Source: Ideonella livida | GTDB taxonomy: Bacteria; Pseudomonadota; Gammaproteobacteria; Burkholderiales; Burkholderiaceae_C | DNA: 64,000 nt | NCBI RefSeq assembly: GCF_010499455.1 | Contig: NZ_JAAGOH010000011.1 | Location: 1-64,000, forward strand | Direction of reading: 5' to 3' | Shown here: positions 6,874 to 19,070 of the stretch, piece after piece | Layout of the letters: each line of letters starts with the position of its first letter | How positions within the stretch are numbered: position 1 is the first letter of the stretch | Notes under the pieces: model-generated | Database searches by the model: none | The model's input: only the letters and a program-made list of their open reading frames with translations | What the model was told of the DNA's origin: nothing | Position numbers and translations under genes: made by a program

Positions 6874-9021
6874 ATGACCCAGCCCATGACCCAGCCCGTG
6901 CCCCAGCGCCCCCCCTCCTCCTCAACGGGCACCCGGGAGCAAGCCCCACGTCGGCGCTGGCTCGGCTGGGGTCTGGGAAGCCTGGGCGGGAGCCTGCTGG
7001 GTGGCTGCGCCTGGCCCGGGCGCGCCGGGCACCTGCCTCCCGCGGCCCCCCTCGACCTGCCGTCGCCGCGCGGACCTTGGCTGCAGCCGCCACCTGCCCT
7101 GGTGATCGACGGCCTGCCTCCGGTGCCGCTGTCGCTGGCCGAACGGGTGCGTGACTACACCGAGTTCCGCGGTCACGGATTTCTCGACTGGCATCCGCGC
7201 GAAGGCCTGCTGCTGACCCACCGTGGCGCCGGCCAGAACCTGGTGCAGCTGCACCATCTGGCGGCGCCCGGTGGCGCCCTGCAGCGGCTGACCCACGGCG
7301 CGGAGCCGGTGTGGAGCGGCAGCTACGAGCCGGCGCAGGGCCATGGCCTGGTGTTCGAGCGCGCCAGCGGCGGCGACGAAGCCACACGCCTGTACCACCT
7401 GGACCTCGCCAGCGGCCAGGAACGTCTGCTGACCCCGCTGCCGGAGCGCTTTGACCAGGGTCCCTGGGTGCACGTGGCCGGCCAGGTCCCGTGGCTGCTG
7501 GCCCGCTCGGTGCCACTGGATCGCACGGCGGGCAGCGCCAGCGGTCGGGCGCAGGTGAACACGCGGCTCTGGCGGGTGGACCCCCGCGCCGGCCAGGCCC
7601 CGCAGCTGCTGGCAGAACTGCCAGGCGGCGGCTGGCAGGTGAGCCAAGTCAGTGCCGACGGACGCCAGGGTGCCCTGCTGCACTACCTCTCGGCCAACCA
7701 GTCGGAAGTCTGGCGCCTGGACCTGGCCAGCGGCCAGCGCGAGCGCCTGCTGCCTCGTTCGGACATGGCCGGGCCCGCTGCCTTTGTGCCAGTGGGCTTC
7801 TCACCCGCAGGGGACACCCTGTACCTGTTGAGCGACCACGAAGGGGAGTTCCGCCGCCTGTGGCGGCTGCACCTGGCAGACGGGCGGCTGCAGGCCCTGG
7901 GGGGCGCGGTGGCGTGGGACGTCAGCGACGCCGACCTCAGCGCCGATGGCCGCTGGCTGGCCGCCACCTTCAACGAGGCGGGACGCCGCCGACTGCGCCT
8001 GTTCGATGCGCAAAGCGGCCAGGCCCTGCCCCTGGGCGCCACGCTGGAGGGCTCGATCAGCGCCCTGCGCTTCCATCCGCAGCGGCCCTGGCTGGCGGTC
8101 AACCTGGTGGCACCGGCCACGCCGCTGCAGGTGCAGGTGCTGGACCTGTCGGACGGCCCGGCCAGGGCGCGCTGGCAGCGCTGGACCGAGCCGGTGGCCC
8201 CGGCCGGCCTGGACCCGCGCCGCTTCTCGCGCCAGGAGGTGGTGGACTGGCCCAGCTTTGACGGAAGGCGTATCTCGGGCCTGCTCAACCGTCCGGATCC
8301 CGCACGCCATCCCGGCCGGCGTCCAGTGCTGGTGCTGATCCACGGCGGGCCGGAGGGCCAGGCCACCGAGGGCTTCCTGGGCCGCTACCACTACCTGATC
8401 GAGGAGCTGGGCATCGCCCTGCTGCAGCCCAATGTGCGGGGCTCCTCCGGCTTCGGCAAGACCTTCCTGAAGCTGGACAACGGCCGCCTGCGGGAGGACG
8501 CGGTGCGCGACATCAGCGCCCTGCTGGACTGGCTGCCCGGACAAGCTGGTCTGGACGCCGCCCAGGTGGTCGTCAGCGGCGGCAGCTACGGGGGCTACAT
8601 GAGCCTGGCGGTGGCCATCCACGAGGGGGCGCGCATCGCCGGCGCCATCGACAGCGTGGGCATCTCCCACTTTGTGACCTTTCTGGAGCGCACCGAGAGC
8701 TACCGGCGTGATCTGCGCCGGGTGGAGTACGGCGACGAGCGGGACCCGGCGATGCGGGAGTTCCTGGACCGCATCTCTCCGCTGACCCAGGCCCACCGCC
8801 TGCGCCGGCCCTTGATGGTCATCCAGGGCCGCAACGACCCGCGGGTGCCCTGGACCGAAGCCGAGCAGATCGTGCAGCGGGCCCGCGCCCAGGGCGTGCC
8901 GGTGGGCTACCTGCTGGCGGAGAACGAGGGCCACGGCTTCGCACGCAAGGAGAACGCCGACTACGAGTTCCTGGCCAAGGTGCTGTTCATCCAGCAGGCC
9001 CTGGCCCAGAGCCAGCGCTAG
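6874..9021 (+). CDS. S9-family prolyl oligopeptidase-like serine peptidase, lipoprotein
   Basis: The protein has 715 residues. The N terminus has a basic twin-Arg stretch, a hydrophobic segment and the lipobox LLGGC with Cys45, so it is probably a lipoprotein. Residues about 60-440 are a WD40-like beta-propeller with repeated ASGQ blades. Residues about 460-715 are the alpha/beta-hydrolase domain with the nucleophile motif GGSYGGY (Ser571), Asp655 in GRNDPRVPW and His687 in EGHGF, a complete triad. The fold resembles dipeptidyl-aminopeptidase/acylaminoacyl-peptidase relatives that act on short peptides. It is convergent with the transglutaminase gene of the ATP-grasp cluster. A role in processing that cluster's products is only a speculation from proximity. 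Confidence 0.88.
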   Translation: MTQPMTQPVPQRPPSSSTGTREQAPRRRWLGWGLGSLGGSLLGGCAWPGRAGHLPPAAPLDLPSPRGPWLQPPPALVIDGLPPVPLSLAERVRDYTEFRGHGFLDWHPREGLLLTHRGAGQNLVQLHHLAAPGGALQRLTHGAEPVWSGSYEPAQGHGLVFERASGGDEATRLYHLDLASGQERLLTPLPERFDQGPWVHVAGQVPWLLARSVPLDRTAGSASGRAQVNTRLWRVDPRAGQAPQLLAELPGGGWQVSQVSADGRQGALLHYLSANQSEVWRLDLASGQRERLLPRSDMAGPAAFVPVGFSPAGDTLYLLSDHEGEFRRLWRLHLADGRLQALGGAVAWDVSDADLSADGRWLAATFNEAGRRRLRLFDAQSGQALPLGATLEGSISALRFHPQRPWLAVNLVAPATPLQVQVLDLSDGPARARWQRWTEPVAPAGLDPRRFSRQEVVDWPSFDGRRISGLLNRPDPARHPGRRPVLVLIHGGPEGQATEGFLGRYHYLIEELGIALLQPNVRGSSGFGKTFLKLDNGRLREDAVRDISALLDWLPGQAGLDAAQVVVSGGSYGGYMSLAVAIHEGARIAGAIDSVGISHFVTFLERTESYRRDLRRVEYGDERDPAMREFLDRISPLTQAHRLRRPLMVIQGRNDPRVPWTEAEQIVQRARAQGVPVGYLLAENEGHGFARKENADYEFLAKVLFIQQALAQSQR

Positions 9022-9065
9022 GCCCCCTGCTGCCGGTGCGGCCCGTTGCGGCGCGGCATCGTGCC

Positions 9066-10138
9066 TCAAGCCGGATCGGCCACGGGCGCCGACCGGGCGG
9101 CTACACCTGCCGCAGGCTTGGCCGCCGGACCGGCTGCGCCCGGCGGTGGGGGGCTCGTGGACGCGGCCGCCAGTTCCTCCAGGGGCATGACGGTGACGGC
9201 CACCTGCGGCACGGCACGGCCGCCTCCGCGGATGACTCCGCGCAGTGGGGCCACATCCGCATAGTCACGGCCCCAGGACAGGGTCACGTGGTCGGTGCCG
9301 GCGGGCACGTTGTTGGTGGGATCCAGCGCCACCCAGCCCTGCAGCGGGCACCACACGGCCACCCAGGCGTGGGAGGCATCGGCCCCGACCAGACGCGGTT
9401 GGCCCGGGGGCGGCTGGGTCAGCAGGTAGCCACTGACATAGCGGGCCGACAGGCCCAGCGAGCGGCAGGCCCCGATCATCACGTGGGCAAAGTCCTGGCA
9501 AACGCCCTCCCGGCCGGCCAGCGCGTCGGTGGCCCGGGTGCTCACCGAGGTGGCCAGGGGCTTGTAGGTGAACTGCGCGTGGACCTGGGCCATCAGGGCC
9601 AGCGCGCCGGCCAGCACGGAGCGCCCGGGCAGAAAGGCCTCACGCCCGAAGGCGGCCAGGGCCGGGTCGTGGGGGACGTAAACCGATGGCAGGCTGAACT
9701 CCACCGCCTCGGAGTGCACGGCACCGGCGTGATAGCGCAGGCTGGCGGCCACATCCTCCCAGGCGGGGCTGGCCGCCAGGTCGAGGGTCGGTGGTGGGGC
9801 GAGGCCGGCCTCAAAGCTGGAGACCACCCGCAGCCGGTCGTGCACCCGGGCATGGCTGAAGCTCAGCCGCAGGTTGCCAAAGGGATCATGGCTGCACTGC
9901 CTGGCCGGCACGGCCGCCGGGCCGGCCACTGCGGCCCCCGACGCCATGGGGTCCAGGTCCACCCATTCGTCGGGGGCGGGGTCGACCTGGAGCCGCCACT
10001 GGCGCACCGCCTGCCAGGGCGTAGCGCGGGGCGCCAGGAAGGCCACGTGATGTGCCAACTCGGCGGGGGCGTCGTAGAGGTAGGTGGTCTCGTGGGTGAC
10101 CTGCAGCCAGCGCAGGGGAGCGGCGGAGGGGACGGAAG

Positions 10139-10142
<4 letters not shown>
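9066..10142 (-). CDS. Transglutaminase-like cysteine protease-fold protein (distal gene of ATP-grasp/alpha-E cluster)
   Basis: The protein has 358 residues. An N-terminal beta-sandwich of the transglutaminase-associated type (residues about 10-110) precedes a transglutaminase-like core with an intact triad: Cys215 in GVCQDFAH, His258 in DASHAWV and Asp274 in LDPTNN. The last 45 residues are Pro/Ala-rich. Bacterial members of this family are usually peptidases or amidases, not cross-linkers. The ATG at 10142 overlaps the upstream gene's TGA (ATGA), indicating translational coupling; a GTG two codons earlier is possible. It is the last gene of the five-gene minus-strand cluster. No signal peptide is visible, so it is probably cytoplasmic. 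Confidence 0.9.
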
Positions 10143-12931
<2,789 letters not shown>

Positions 12932-12949
12932 GGCCGCTGTTCCCGAGAC

Positions 12950-15900
12950 TCAGCGCCCGGCGCGACGCAGGTCCAGGGTGAACGGGAACTCCAGGCTGCG
13001 CTGCGGTTCACCCGCGTCCACGGTCCCGATGCTGTGGCCCATGGGGAAGAAGCGCGCCAGGCGGCGGCTCTCGGCCTCATAGGAGTTGATCGGGAAGGTG
13101 GCGTAGTTGCGTCCGCCGGGATGGGCCACGTGGTACTGGCAGCCGCCCAGCGAGCGCTTCATCCAGGTGTCCACCAGGTCGATGGTCAGTGGGGCGTGCA
13201 CGCCGATGGTGGGGTGCAACGCCGAGGACGGCTGCCAGGCCCGGTAGCGCACGCCGGCCACGTACTCGCCGGCCCGCCCGGTGGGCTGCAGCGGGACGGT
13301 GATGCCGTTGACCGTGATGCGGTGGCGGGGGTCCACCAGGCCGCTGACACGGATCTCCAGCCGCTCCAATGACGAGTCCACATAGCGCACCGTGCCGCCG
13401 GCCGCGCCCTCTTCGCCCATCACATGCCAGGGTTCCAGCGCGTTGCGCAGCACCAGGTGCACGCCCCGGCTGGCGTACTCGCCGATCTTGGGGAAGCGGA
13501 ACTCGAAGTGTGGTGCAAACCAGCCGGCGTCAAAGGCATAGCCGGCCTGCCGCATCTCGGCCATCACATCGTCCAGGTCCATCTGCACGAAGGTGGGCAG
13601 CAGGAAGCGGTCGTGCAGCTCGGTGCCCCAGCGCACCAGCGGCGCCTTGTACGGCGTGGCCCAGAAGCGGGCGATGAGCGCCCGCAGCAGCAGCTGCTGC
13701 ACGATGCTCATGCGGGCATGCGGCGGCATCTCGAAGGCGCGCAGCTCCAGCAGGCCCAGGCGGCCGGTGCTGCTGTCTGGCGAGTAGAGCTTGTCGATGC
13801 AGAACTCGCTGCGGTGGGTGTTGCCGGTCACGTCCACCAGCACGTTGCGCAGCGTGCGGTCCACCAGCCAGGGCGGCATGTCGTTGCCGTAAACGGCCTT
13901 GTTGCGCTCGATCTCGCCCAGGGCGATCTCCAGCTCGCGCAACTGGTCGTTGCGGGCCTCGTCCACCCGCGGGGCCTGGCTGGTCGGGCCGATGAACAGG
14001 CCGCTGAACAAATAGCTCAGGCTGGGGTGGTTGTGCCAGTACGTGAGCAGCGAGGCCAGCAGGTCCGGCCGGCGCAGGAAGGGCGAGTCGGCCGGCGTGG
14101 CACCGCCCAGCACAAAGTGGTTGCCCCCCCCGGTGCCGGTGTGGCGGCCGTCGAGCATGAACTTCTCGGTGGACAGGCGCGACTGCCAGGCCGCGTCGTA
14201 GAGGAACTCGGTGTGCTGCACCAATTCCTTCCAGTTGTGCGCCGGGTGGATGTTCACCTCGATCACGCCGGGGTCGGGCGTGACCTGCAGCAGCTTCAGG
14301 CGCGGGTCGCGCGGCGGCGGGTAGCCTTCCAGCATCACCTTCAGGCCGGTCTCGGCCGCCGTGGCTTCCACGGCGGCGACCAGTTCCAGGTAGTCCTCCA
14401 GACGCTGCAGCGGCGGCATGAAGACGTAGAGCACGCCGGTGGGCGAGCCCACGGCCTCGGCCTTGGGGCCATTGGCGCGACGCGGGTCCCGCACCTCCAC
14501 GCACAGCGCGGTGCGGGTGATCCAGTGGGCCGACTCGCCGCGCTGCGGCGGGGCCAGCGGGTCGACCGCCGTGCCCGCCACACCCGCCGGGCTGCCGCGC
14601 AAGGCGGCGCCGCGGCCCGCAGCGCCCGGGGCGTGGCCGCCACCCAGGCCATCGGCCCCGGCACCGCCCTGCAGGCTGTCCAGCGGCCAGCCGCCTGCGT
14701 CCAGCGCCTGCAGTCCCGCCGGGCCGGCGTCCAGGTCAGCCGCCTGCACGCCCACCACACCGCCCTCGGCAAAGCCGCCACCCGGCAGGTGGCCGGCGTA
14801 GCCGCCTTGCTCCGGCTGACCGGCGTACTGGGCCTTCAGGCGCGCGGCACCGGGCAGTGCGTCACGCGGCGCAAAGGGGTCATGCTCATGCAGATAGGGA
14901 TAGTCCTGCTTGGCCACCCAGGGCAGGGAGTCCAGCGGCAGGCGGTAGCCCATGGGCGAATCGCCCGGGATGAGGTACATGCGCTCATCGCGGAAGAACC
15001 ACGGGCCGGTGGACCAGCGGCCGCTGGCCATGCCGGGCCCGTGCTCGCGCTCGATCGGCAGCACATAGCCCACCTCATGCTCCAGCCCCTGGTCGAAGAT
15101 GCGGCGCAAGCGGGTGCGTTCCAACTCATCGTCGAGCTTGGTGTCAAAGGGGTCGACATTGACCGGCAAGCGGCGTTCGCGCCACAGGTAGTACCAGGTG
15201 TCCTCGTAGCCGGTCTGGATGAACTTGGAGGGCAGACCCAGCTTGCCGGAGAGGGTCTCCAGGAAGCGGCGGGCGTCGGCACTGGTGTACTGGTGGGCGT
15301 CGCGCTCGTCGGCAAACAGGCTGGGGTCGTGCCAGCAAGGCTGGCCGTCGGCACGCCAGTAGATGGACAGGGCCCAGCGCGGCAGCTGCTCGCCCGGGTA
15401 CCACTTGCCCTGCCCGAAGTGCAGGAAGCCGCCTTGCCCGTACTCGTCGCGCAGGCGGTGGGTCAGGTCGGTGGCAAACAGGCGCTTGGTGGGCCCCAGG
15501 GCGTCGGTGTTCCACTCGGCGCCGTCGCGGTCGTCCACCGAGACGAAGGTGGGCTCACCACCCATGGTCAGGCGCACGTCGCCCGCCTGCAGCGCCACAT
15601 CCACCTGCTCACCCAGGGCGAGCACCTGGTCCCACTGTGCCTCGGTGTAGGGCTTGGTGACGCGGGGGGATTCCCAGATGCGGGTGATGGCCATCTCGTG
15701 ACCGAAGGTCACTTCGCACTTGTCCACCGCACCGGCGATGGGCGCGGCGCTGCTGGGCTGCGGCGTGCAGGCCAGCGGGATGTGGCCCTCGCCGGCCAGC
15801 AGGCCGGAGGTCGGGTCCAGGCCGATCCAGCCGGCGCCGGGCAGGAAGACCTCGCACCAGGCGTGCAGGTCGGTGAAATCCACCTCGGTGCCGCTGGGGC

Positions 15901-16549
15901 CGTCCAGCGCCTTGACGTCGGACTTGAGCTGGATGAGGTAGCCCGAGGCAAAGCGCGCGGCCAGGCCCAGATGGCGCAGCGTGTTCACCAGCAGCCAGCC
16001 GCTGTCGCGGCAGGAACCGCTCTTCTTGGTGAGCGTCTCTTCGGGGGTCTGCACACCCGGCTCCAGGCGGATCAGGTAGCTGATCTCGCGCTGCAGGCGC
16101 TGGTTGATGTCCACCAGGAAGTTGATGGTGGGCGTGGGGGTGCGGTCGATGCTGGCCAGGAACTTGGCGAACTCGGGCGTGGGCGCCTCGGTCACCAGGT
16201 AGGGCGCCAGTTCAGCGGCCGACGCTTCGCTGTAGGCAAAGGGGATTTTCTCGGCGCTGGGCTCCAGGAAGAAGTCGAAGGGGTTGTAGACCGCCATCTC
16301 GGCCACCAGGTCGATGGTGACCTTGAACTCGGTGGTCTTCTCTGGGAACACCAGGCGCGCCAGGTAGTTGGCAAACGGGTCCTGCTGCCAGTTGATGAAG
16401 TGCTGCTGGGGCTCCACCCGCATCGAGTACGACAGGATGGGCGTGCGGCAGTGCGGCGCAGGCCGCAGGCGCACCACCTGGGGCGAGAGCGTGACCGGCC
16501 GGTCGTAGCGGTAGTGGGTGACGTGCTTGAGCGCGACGTGGATGGACAA
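12950..16549 (-). CDS. Transglutaminase-like / DUF2126 protein
   Basis: The protein has 1199 residues. Residues about 1-290 are a transglutaminase N-terminal beta domain plus catalytic core with Cys180 (SGSCRDSG), His229 (DLHAWCEV) and Asp245 (GLDPTSG). Residues about 310-1190 are the large DUF2126 region, including LTMGGEPTFVS, FGQGKWYPGEQLPRWA, EVNIHPAHNWKE and GTGGGNHFVLGG. The last two resemble metal- or ATP-binding loops of the glutamine-synthetase/ATP-grasp amidoligase type, but I cannot prove catalysis. A Gly/Ala-rich low-complexity linker at about residues 575-672 splits DUF2126. Third gene of the cluster, with a 104-base gap upstream containing a long hairpin. No signal peptide. Confidence 0.92.
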   Translation of the reverse strand: MSIHVALKHVTHYRYDRPVTLSPQVVRLRPAPHCRTPILSYSMRVEPQQHFINWQQDPFANYLARLVFPEKTTEFKVTIDLVAEMAVYNPFDFFLEPSAEKIPFAYSEASAAELAPYLVTEAPTPEFAKFLASIDRTPTPTINFLVDINQRLQREISYLIRLEPGVQTPEETLTKKSGSCRDSGWLLVNTLRHLGLAARFASGYLIQLKSDVKALDGPSGTEVDFTDLHAWCEVFLPGAGWIGLDPTSGLLAGEGHIPLACTPQPSSAAPIAGAVDKCEVTFGHEMAITRIWESPRVTKPYTEAQWDQVLALGEQVDVALQAGDVRLTMGGEPTFVSVDDRDGAEWNTDALGPTKRLFATDLTHRLRDEYGQGGFLHFGQGKWYPGEQLPRWALSIYWRADGQPCWHDPSLFADERDAHQYTSADARRFLETLSGKLGLPSKFIQTGYEDTWYYLWRERRLPVNVDPFDTKLDDELERTRLRRIFDQGLEHEVGYVLPIEREHGPGMASGRWSTGPWFFRDERMYLIPGDSPMGYRLPLDSLPWVAKQDYPYLHEHDPFAPRDALPGAARLKAQYAGQPEQGGYAGHLPGGGFAEGGVVGVQAADLDAGPAGLQALDAGGWPLDSLQGGAGADGLGGGHAPGAAGRGAALRGSPAGVAGTAVDPLAPPQRGESAHWITRTALCVEVRDPRRANGPKAEAVGSPTGVLYVFMPPLQRLEDYLELVAAVEATAAETGLKVMLEGYPPPRDPRLKLLQVTPDPGVIEVNIHPAHNWKELVQHTEFLYDAAWQSRLSTEKFMLDGRHTGTGGGNHFVLGGATPADSPFLRRPDLLASLLTYWHNHPSLSYLFSGLFIGPTSQAPRVDEARNDQLRELEIALGEIERNKAVYGNDMPPWLVDRTLRNVLVDVTGNTHRSEFCIDKLYSPDSSTGRLGLLELRAFEMPPHARMSIVQQLLLRALIARFWATPYKAPLVRWGTELHDRFLLPTFVQMDLDDVMAEMRQAGYAFDAGWFAPHFEFRFPKIGEYASRGVHLVLRNALEPWHVMGEEGAAGGTVRYVDSSLERLEIRVSGLVDPRHRITVNGITVPLQPTGRAGEYVAGVRYRAWQPSSALHPTIGVHAPLTIDLVDTWMKRSLGGCQYHVAHPGGRNYATFPINSYEAESRRLARFFPMGHSIGTVDAGEPQRSLEFPFTLDLRRAGR

Positions 16550-16576
16550 GGTGGTACCTCGGAATCAGAAATGCGG

Positions 16577-16621
16577 GGGGCGGCCCGGCGAAGGCTGGCT
16601 TGCCTTCAGCGTGGCCGCCCC
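16577..16621 (-). promoter_or_regulatory. Long hairpin between the alpha-E and transglutaminase/DUF2126 genes
   Basis: The outer stem GGGGCGGCC (16577-16585) pairs with GGCCGCCCC (16613-16621). An inner stem GAAGGC (16590-16595) pairs with GCCTTC (16602-16607) around a 6-base loop. On the minus strand it is followed by CATTTCTGATT, not a T tract, and then by an AGGT-type ribosome-binding site for the 16549 start. It is therefore not a normal terminator; it could be a processing, stability or translation-control element. The pairing is seen directly; the function is inferred. Confidence 0.4.
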
Positions 16622-16653
16622 GGATGACATGGGCGTGGCAGCGTGGCGCCGGC

Positions 16654-17607
16654 TCAGGCCGGCACGAGGAAGTCGCGGCTGATGCCGGCTCCCAGGTCGC
16701 CCACCCGGTCCAGGAACTGGGTGAGGTAGGCGTGCAGACCGGTGTGCAGGATCTCGTCGATGCGGCCGTAGTCCAGATCGGCGCGCAGGCGACCAGCGCG
16801 GCGCAGGGTGTCGCCCGACTGCTCGTTGGCCACCAGCTTGAGGTTGCCCTCCACCTTGCTGATGCAGTGTGCCAGCGAGCGCGGCATGTCGTGGCGCAGG
16901 ATCAGCAACTCGGCCACCTTCTCGGGCTGGATCACGTTGCGGTAGACCTTGCGGTAGATCTCGAAGCCGGAGACCGAGCGCAGGATGGCCGACCAGTGGT
17001 AGAAGTCCAGCTCGGCGTCCTTCTCGCTGGCCGCCCCGTAGAAGTCGCTCTCCACGGCGTGAAACTTCACGTCCAGCAGGCGCGCGGTGTTGTCCGCCCG
17101 CTCCAGGAAGGAGCCGATGCGGATGAAGTAGAAGGCCTCATCCTGCAGCATGGTGCCCACGGTCACGCCGCGGCTGAGGTGGGAGCGGAACTTCACCCAC
17201 TCGAACACGCTGGCCGGATCCTTGGCCAGCACACCGGTGGCCAGCAGCCGGTTGAACTCCAGCCAGGTCTGGTTGGTGGTTTCCCAGACCTCGGTGGTCA
17301 CGGCACCGCGCACAGCGCGGGCGTTTTCCCGGGCGGCACGCAGGCAGCACAGGATGGACGAGGGGTTGCGCTCGTCCCTGACCATGAACTCGATCACCTG
17401 GCGCGCGGTGATGCCCTGGTAGCGGCTGTGGTAATCGGCGCTCAGCTCCGACAGCGAGAGCAGCGAACGCCAACCCTGCTCGGCCACGGCGGCCGACTGT
17501 GGCAGCAGCGAGGTCTGGTAGTTGACGTCCAGCAGGCGGGCGGTGTTTTCCGCACGCTCCATGTAGCGGGCCATCCAGAACAGATGGTCGGCGGTTCTTG
17601 ACAACAT
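16654..17607 (-). CDS. Alpha-E domain protein (stand-alone)
   Basis: The protein has 317 residues and is entirely alpha-helical. It starts with MLSRTADHLFWMARYMERAENTAR, the alpha-E signature; the RYMERAEN core recurs in the C-terminal half of the fused protein at 10139-12931. Other family features are HILRSVSG-like helices around residue 190, RNVIQPEKVAELLI and HDMPRSLAHC. Alpha-E proteins have no proven activity; they are nearly always encoded beside circularly permuted ATP-grasp genes and are thought to act as partners or substrate carriers. Second gene of the cluster, 26 bases after the stand-alone ATP-grasp gene. Confidence 0.9.
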   Translation of the reverse strand: MLSRTADHLFWMARYMERAENTARLLDVNYQTSLLPQSAAVAEQGWRSLLSLSELSADYHSRYQGITARQVIEFMVRDERNPSSILCCLRAARENARAVRGAVTTEVWETTNQTWLEFNRLLATGVLAKDPASVFEWVKFRSHLSRGVTVGTMLQDEAFYFIRIGSFLERADNTARLLDVKFHAVESDFYGAASEKDAELDFYHWSAILRSVSGFEIYRKVYRNVIQPEKVAELLILRHDMPRSLAHCISKVEGNLKLVANEQSGDTLRRAGRLRADLDYGRIDEILHTGLHAYLTQFLDRVGDLGAGISRDFLVPA

Positions 17608-17633
17608 GCTCGGTGTCTTTCGTCGTCTCGGTG

Positions 17634-19070
17634 TCAGTCTTCCAGCACCCAGGTGTCCTTGGTGCCGCCGCCCTGGCTGGAGTTGACCACCAGGGAGCCC
17701 TCCTTGAGCGCCACCCGGGTCAGGCCACCGGGCACCATCTGCACGCTCTTGGTGCCCGAGAGCACGAAGGGGCGCAGGTCGATGTGCCGCGGGGCGATGC
17801 CCGACTCCACGAAGGTCGGGCAGGTGGACAGGCTCAGCGTGGGCTGGGCGATGTAGTTGCTGGGGTTGGCCAGCAGGTGCTCACGGAAGGCCGCGATCTC
17901 GGCCTTGGTGGCCGCCGGGCCCACCAGCATGCCGTAGCCGCCGGCACCATGCACTTCCTTGACCACCAACTCGCCCAGGTGGTCCAGCACGTATTGCAGG
18001 TCGCCCTTCTCGCGGCACAGGTAGGTGGGCACGTTGTTCAGGATGGGCTTCTCGCCCAGGTAGAACTCCACCATCTTGGGCACATAGGGGTAGATGGACT
18101 TGTCGTCCGCAATGCCGGTGCCGATGGCGTTGGACAAGGTCACGTTGCCGGCCTTGTACGCCGCCACCAGGCCGGGGCAGCCCAGGGTGGAGTCCTTGCG
18201 GAAGACCTGCGGGTCCAGAAAGTCGTCGTCCAGGCGGCGGTAGATCACGTCCACCCGGCGCGGGCCGCGCGTGGTGCGCATGAACACGTAGTTGTCCTTG
18301 ACGAACAGGTCCTGGCCCTCGACCAGCTCCACCCCCATCTGCTGCGCCAGGAAGGCGTGCTCGAAATAGGCGGAGTTGTACATGCCGGGTGTCATGACCA
18401 CCACGGTGGGGTCGTTCACGCCGGCCGGGGCGACGCTGCGCAGGGTATCCAGCAGCAGGTCCGGGTAATGGGCCACCGGCGCCACCCGGTGCTCGGAGAA
18501 CAGCTCGGGGAAAAGCCGCATCATCATCTTGCGGTTCTCGAGCATGTAGCTCACGCCGCTGGGCACCCGCAGGTTGTCCTCCAGCACGTAGTAGCTGCCC
18601 GAGCCGTCGGCGTTGGCCGCCCGCACGATGTCGATGCCTGCGATCTGCGAGTACAGGCCACCGGGCACGTCCACGCCCATCATTTCAGGGCGGAACTGGG
18701 CGTTCTGCAGGATCTGCTCGGCCGGGATCAGTCCCGCCTTGAGGATCTCCTGGCCGTGGTAGATGTCGTGGATGAAGCGGTTGAGCGCGGTCACCCGCTG
18801 CGCCAGCCCCTTCTCCATCTGTCGCCACTCGGCAGCCGGGATGATGCGGGGGATCAGGTCAAACGGGATCAGGCGCTCGGTGCCTTCGCCCGAATCCTTG
18901 TCCCCGTAGACCGCGAAGGTGATGCCGACACGGCGGAAGATCATTTCCGCCTCATCCCGCCTCGCCTTCATCGTCTCCCGCGGCTGGGCTGCCAGCCAAC
19001 GGTCATAAGTGGTGTAGTGCTCGCGGACCGCGGCACCCTGGGCATGCATTTCGTCGAAGCTGGGTCTCAT
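17634..19070 (-). CDS. Circularly permuted type 2 ATP-grasp protein (stand-alone)
   Basis: The protein has 478 residues. Key segments are FAVYGDKDSGEGTERLIPFD near residue 55, YYVLEDNLRVPSGVSYML (nucleotide-binding strand), NSAYFEHAFLAQQMGVELVEGQDL, RRLDDDFLDPQVF (acidic metal-binding region) and KEVHGAGGYGMLVGP (glycine-rich loop). These align block for block with the N-terminal half of the fused protein. The expected chemistry is ATP-dependent acyl-phosphate formation and amide ligation; the substrates are unknown. First gene of the five-gene unit, with GGAGAG seven bases before its ATG. The 311-base region upstream probably holds the operon promoter. Confidence 0.92.
   Translation of the reverse strand: MRPSFDEMHAQGAAVREHYTTYDRWLAAQPRETMKARRDEAEMIFRRVGITFAVYGDKDSGEGTERLIPFDLIPRIIPAAEWRQMEKGLAQRVTALNRFIHDIYHGQEILKAGLIPAEQILQNAQFRPEMMGVDVPGGLYSQIAGIDIVRAANADGSGSYYVLEDNLRVPSGVSYMLENRKMMMRLFPELFSEHRVAPVAHYPDLLLDTLRSVAPAGVNDPTVVVMTPGMYNSAYFEHAFLAQQMGVELVEGQDLFVKDNYVFMRTTRGPRRVDVIYRRLDDDFLDPQVFRKDSTLGCPGLVAAYKAGNVTLSNAIGTGIADDKSIYPYVPKMVEFYLGEKPILNNVPTYLCREKGDLQYVLDHLGELVVKEVHGAGGYGMLVGPAATKAEIAAFREHLLANPSNYIAQPTLSLSTCPTFVESGIAPRHIDLRPFVLSGTKSVQMVPGGLTRVALKEGSLVVNSSQGGGTKDTWVLED

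Noticed and set aside
13424-16627. Open frame of more than 1000 codons on the plus strand, antisense to the transglutaminase/DUF2126 gene
   Set aside because: Its protein is Gln/His/Gly/Val-rich with no domain. It mirrors the codon bias of the real gene on the other strand, a common effect at high GC.
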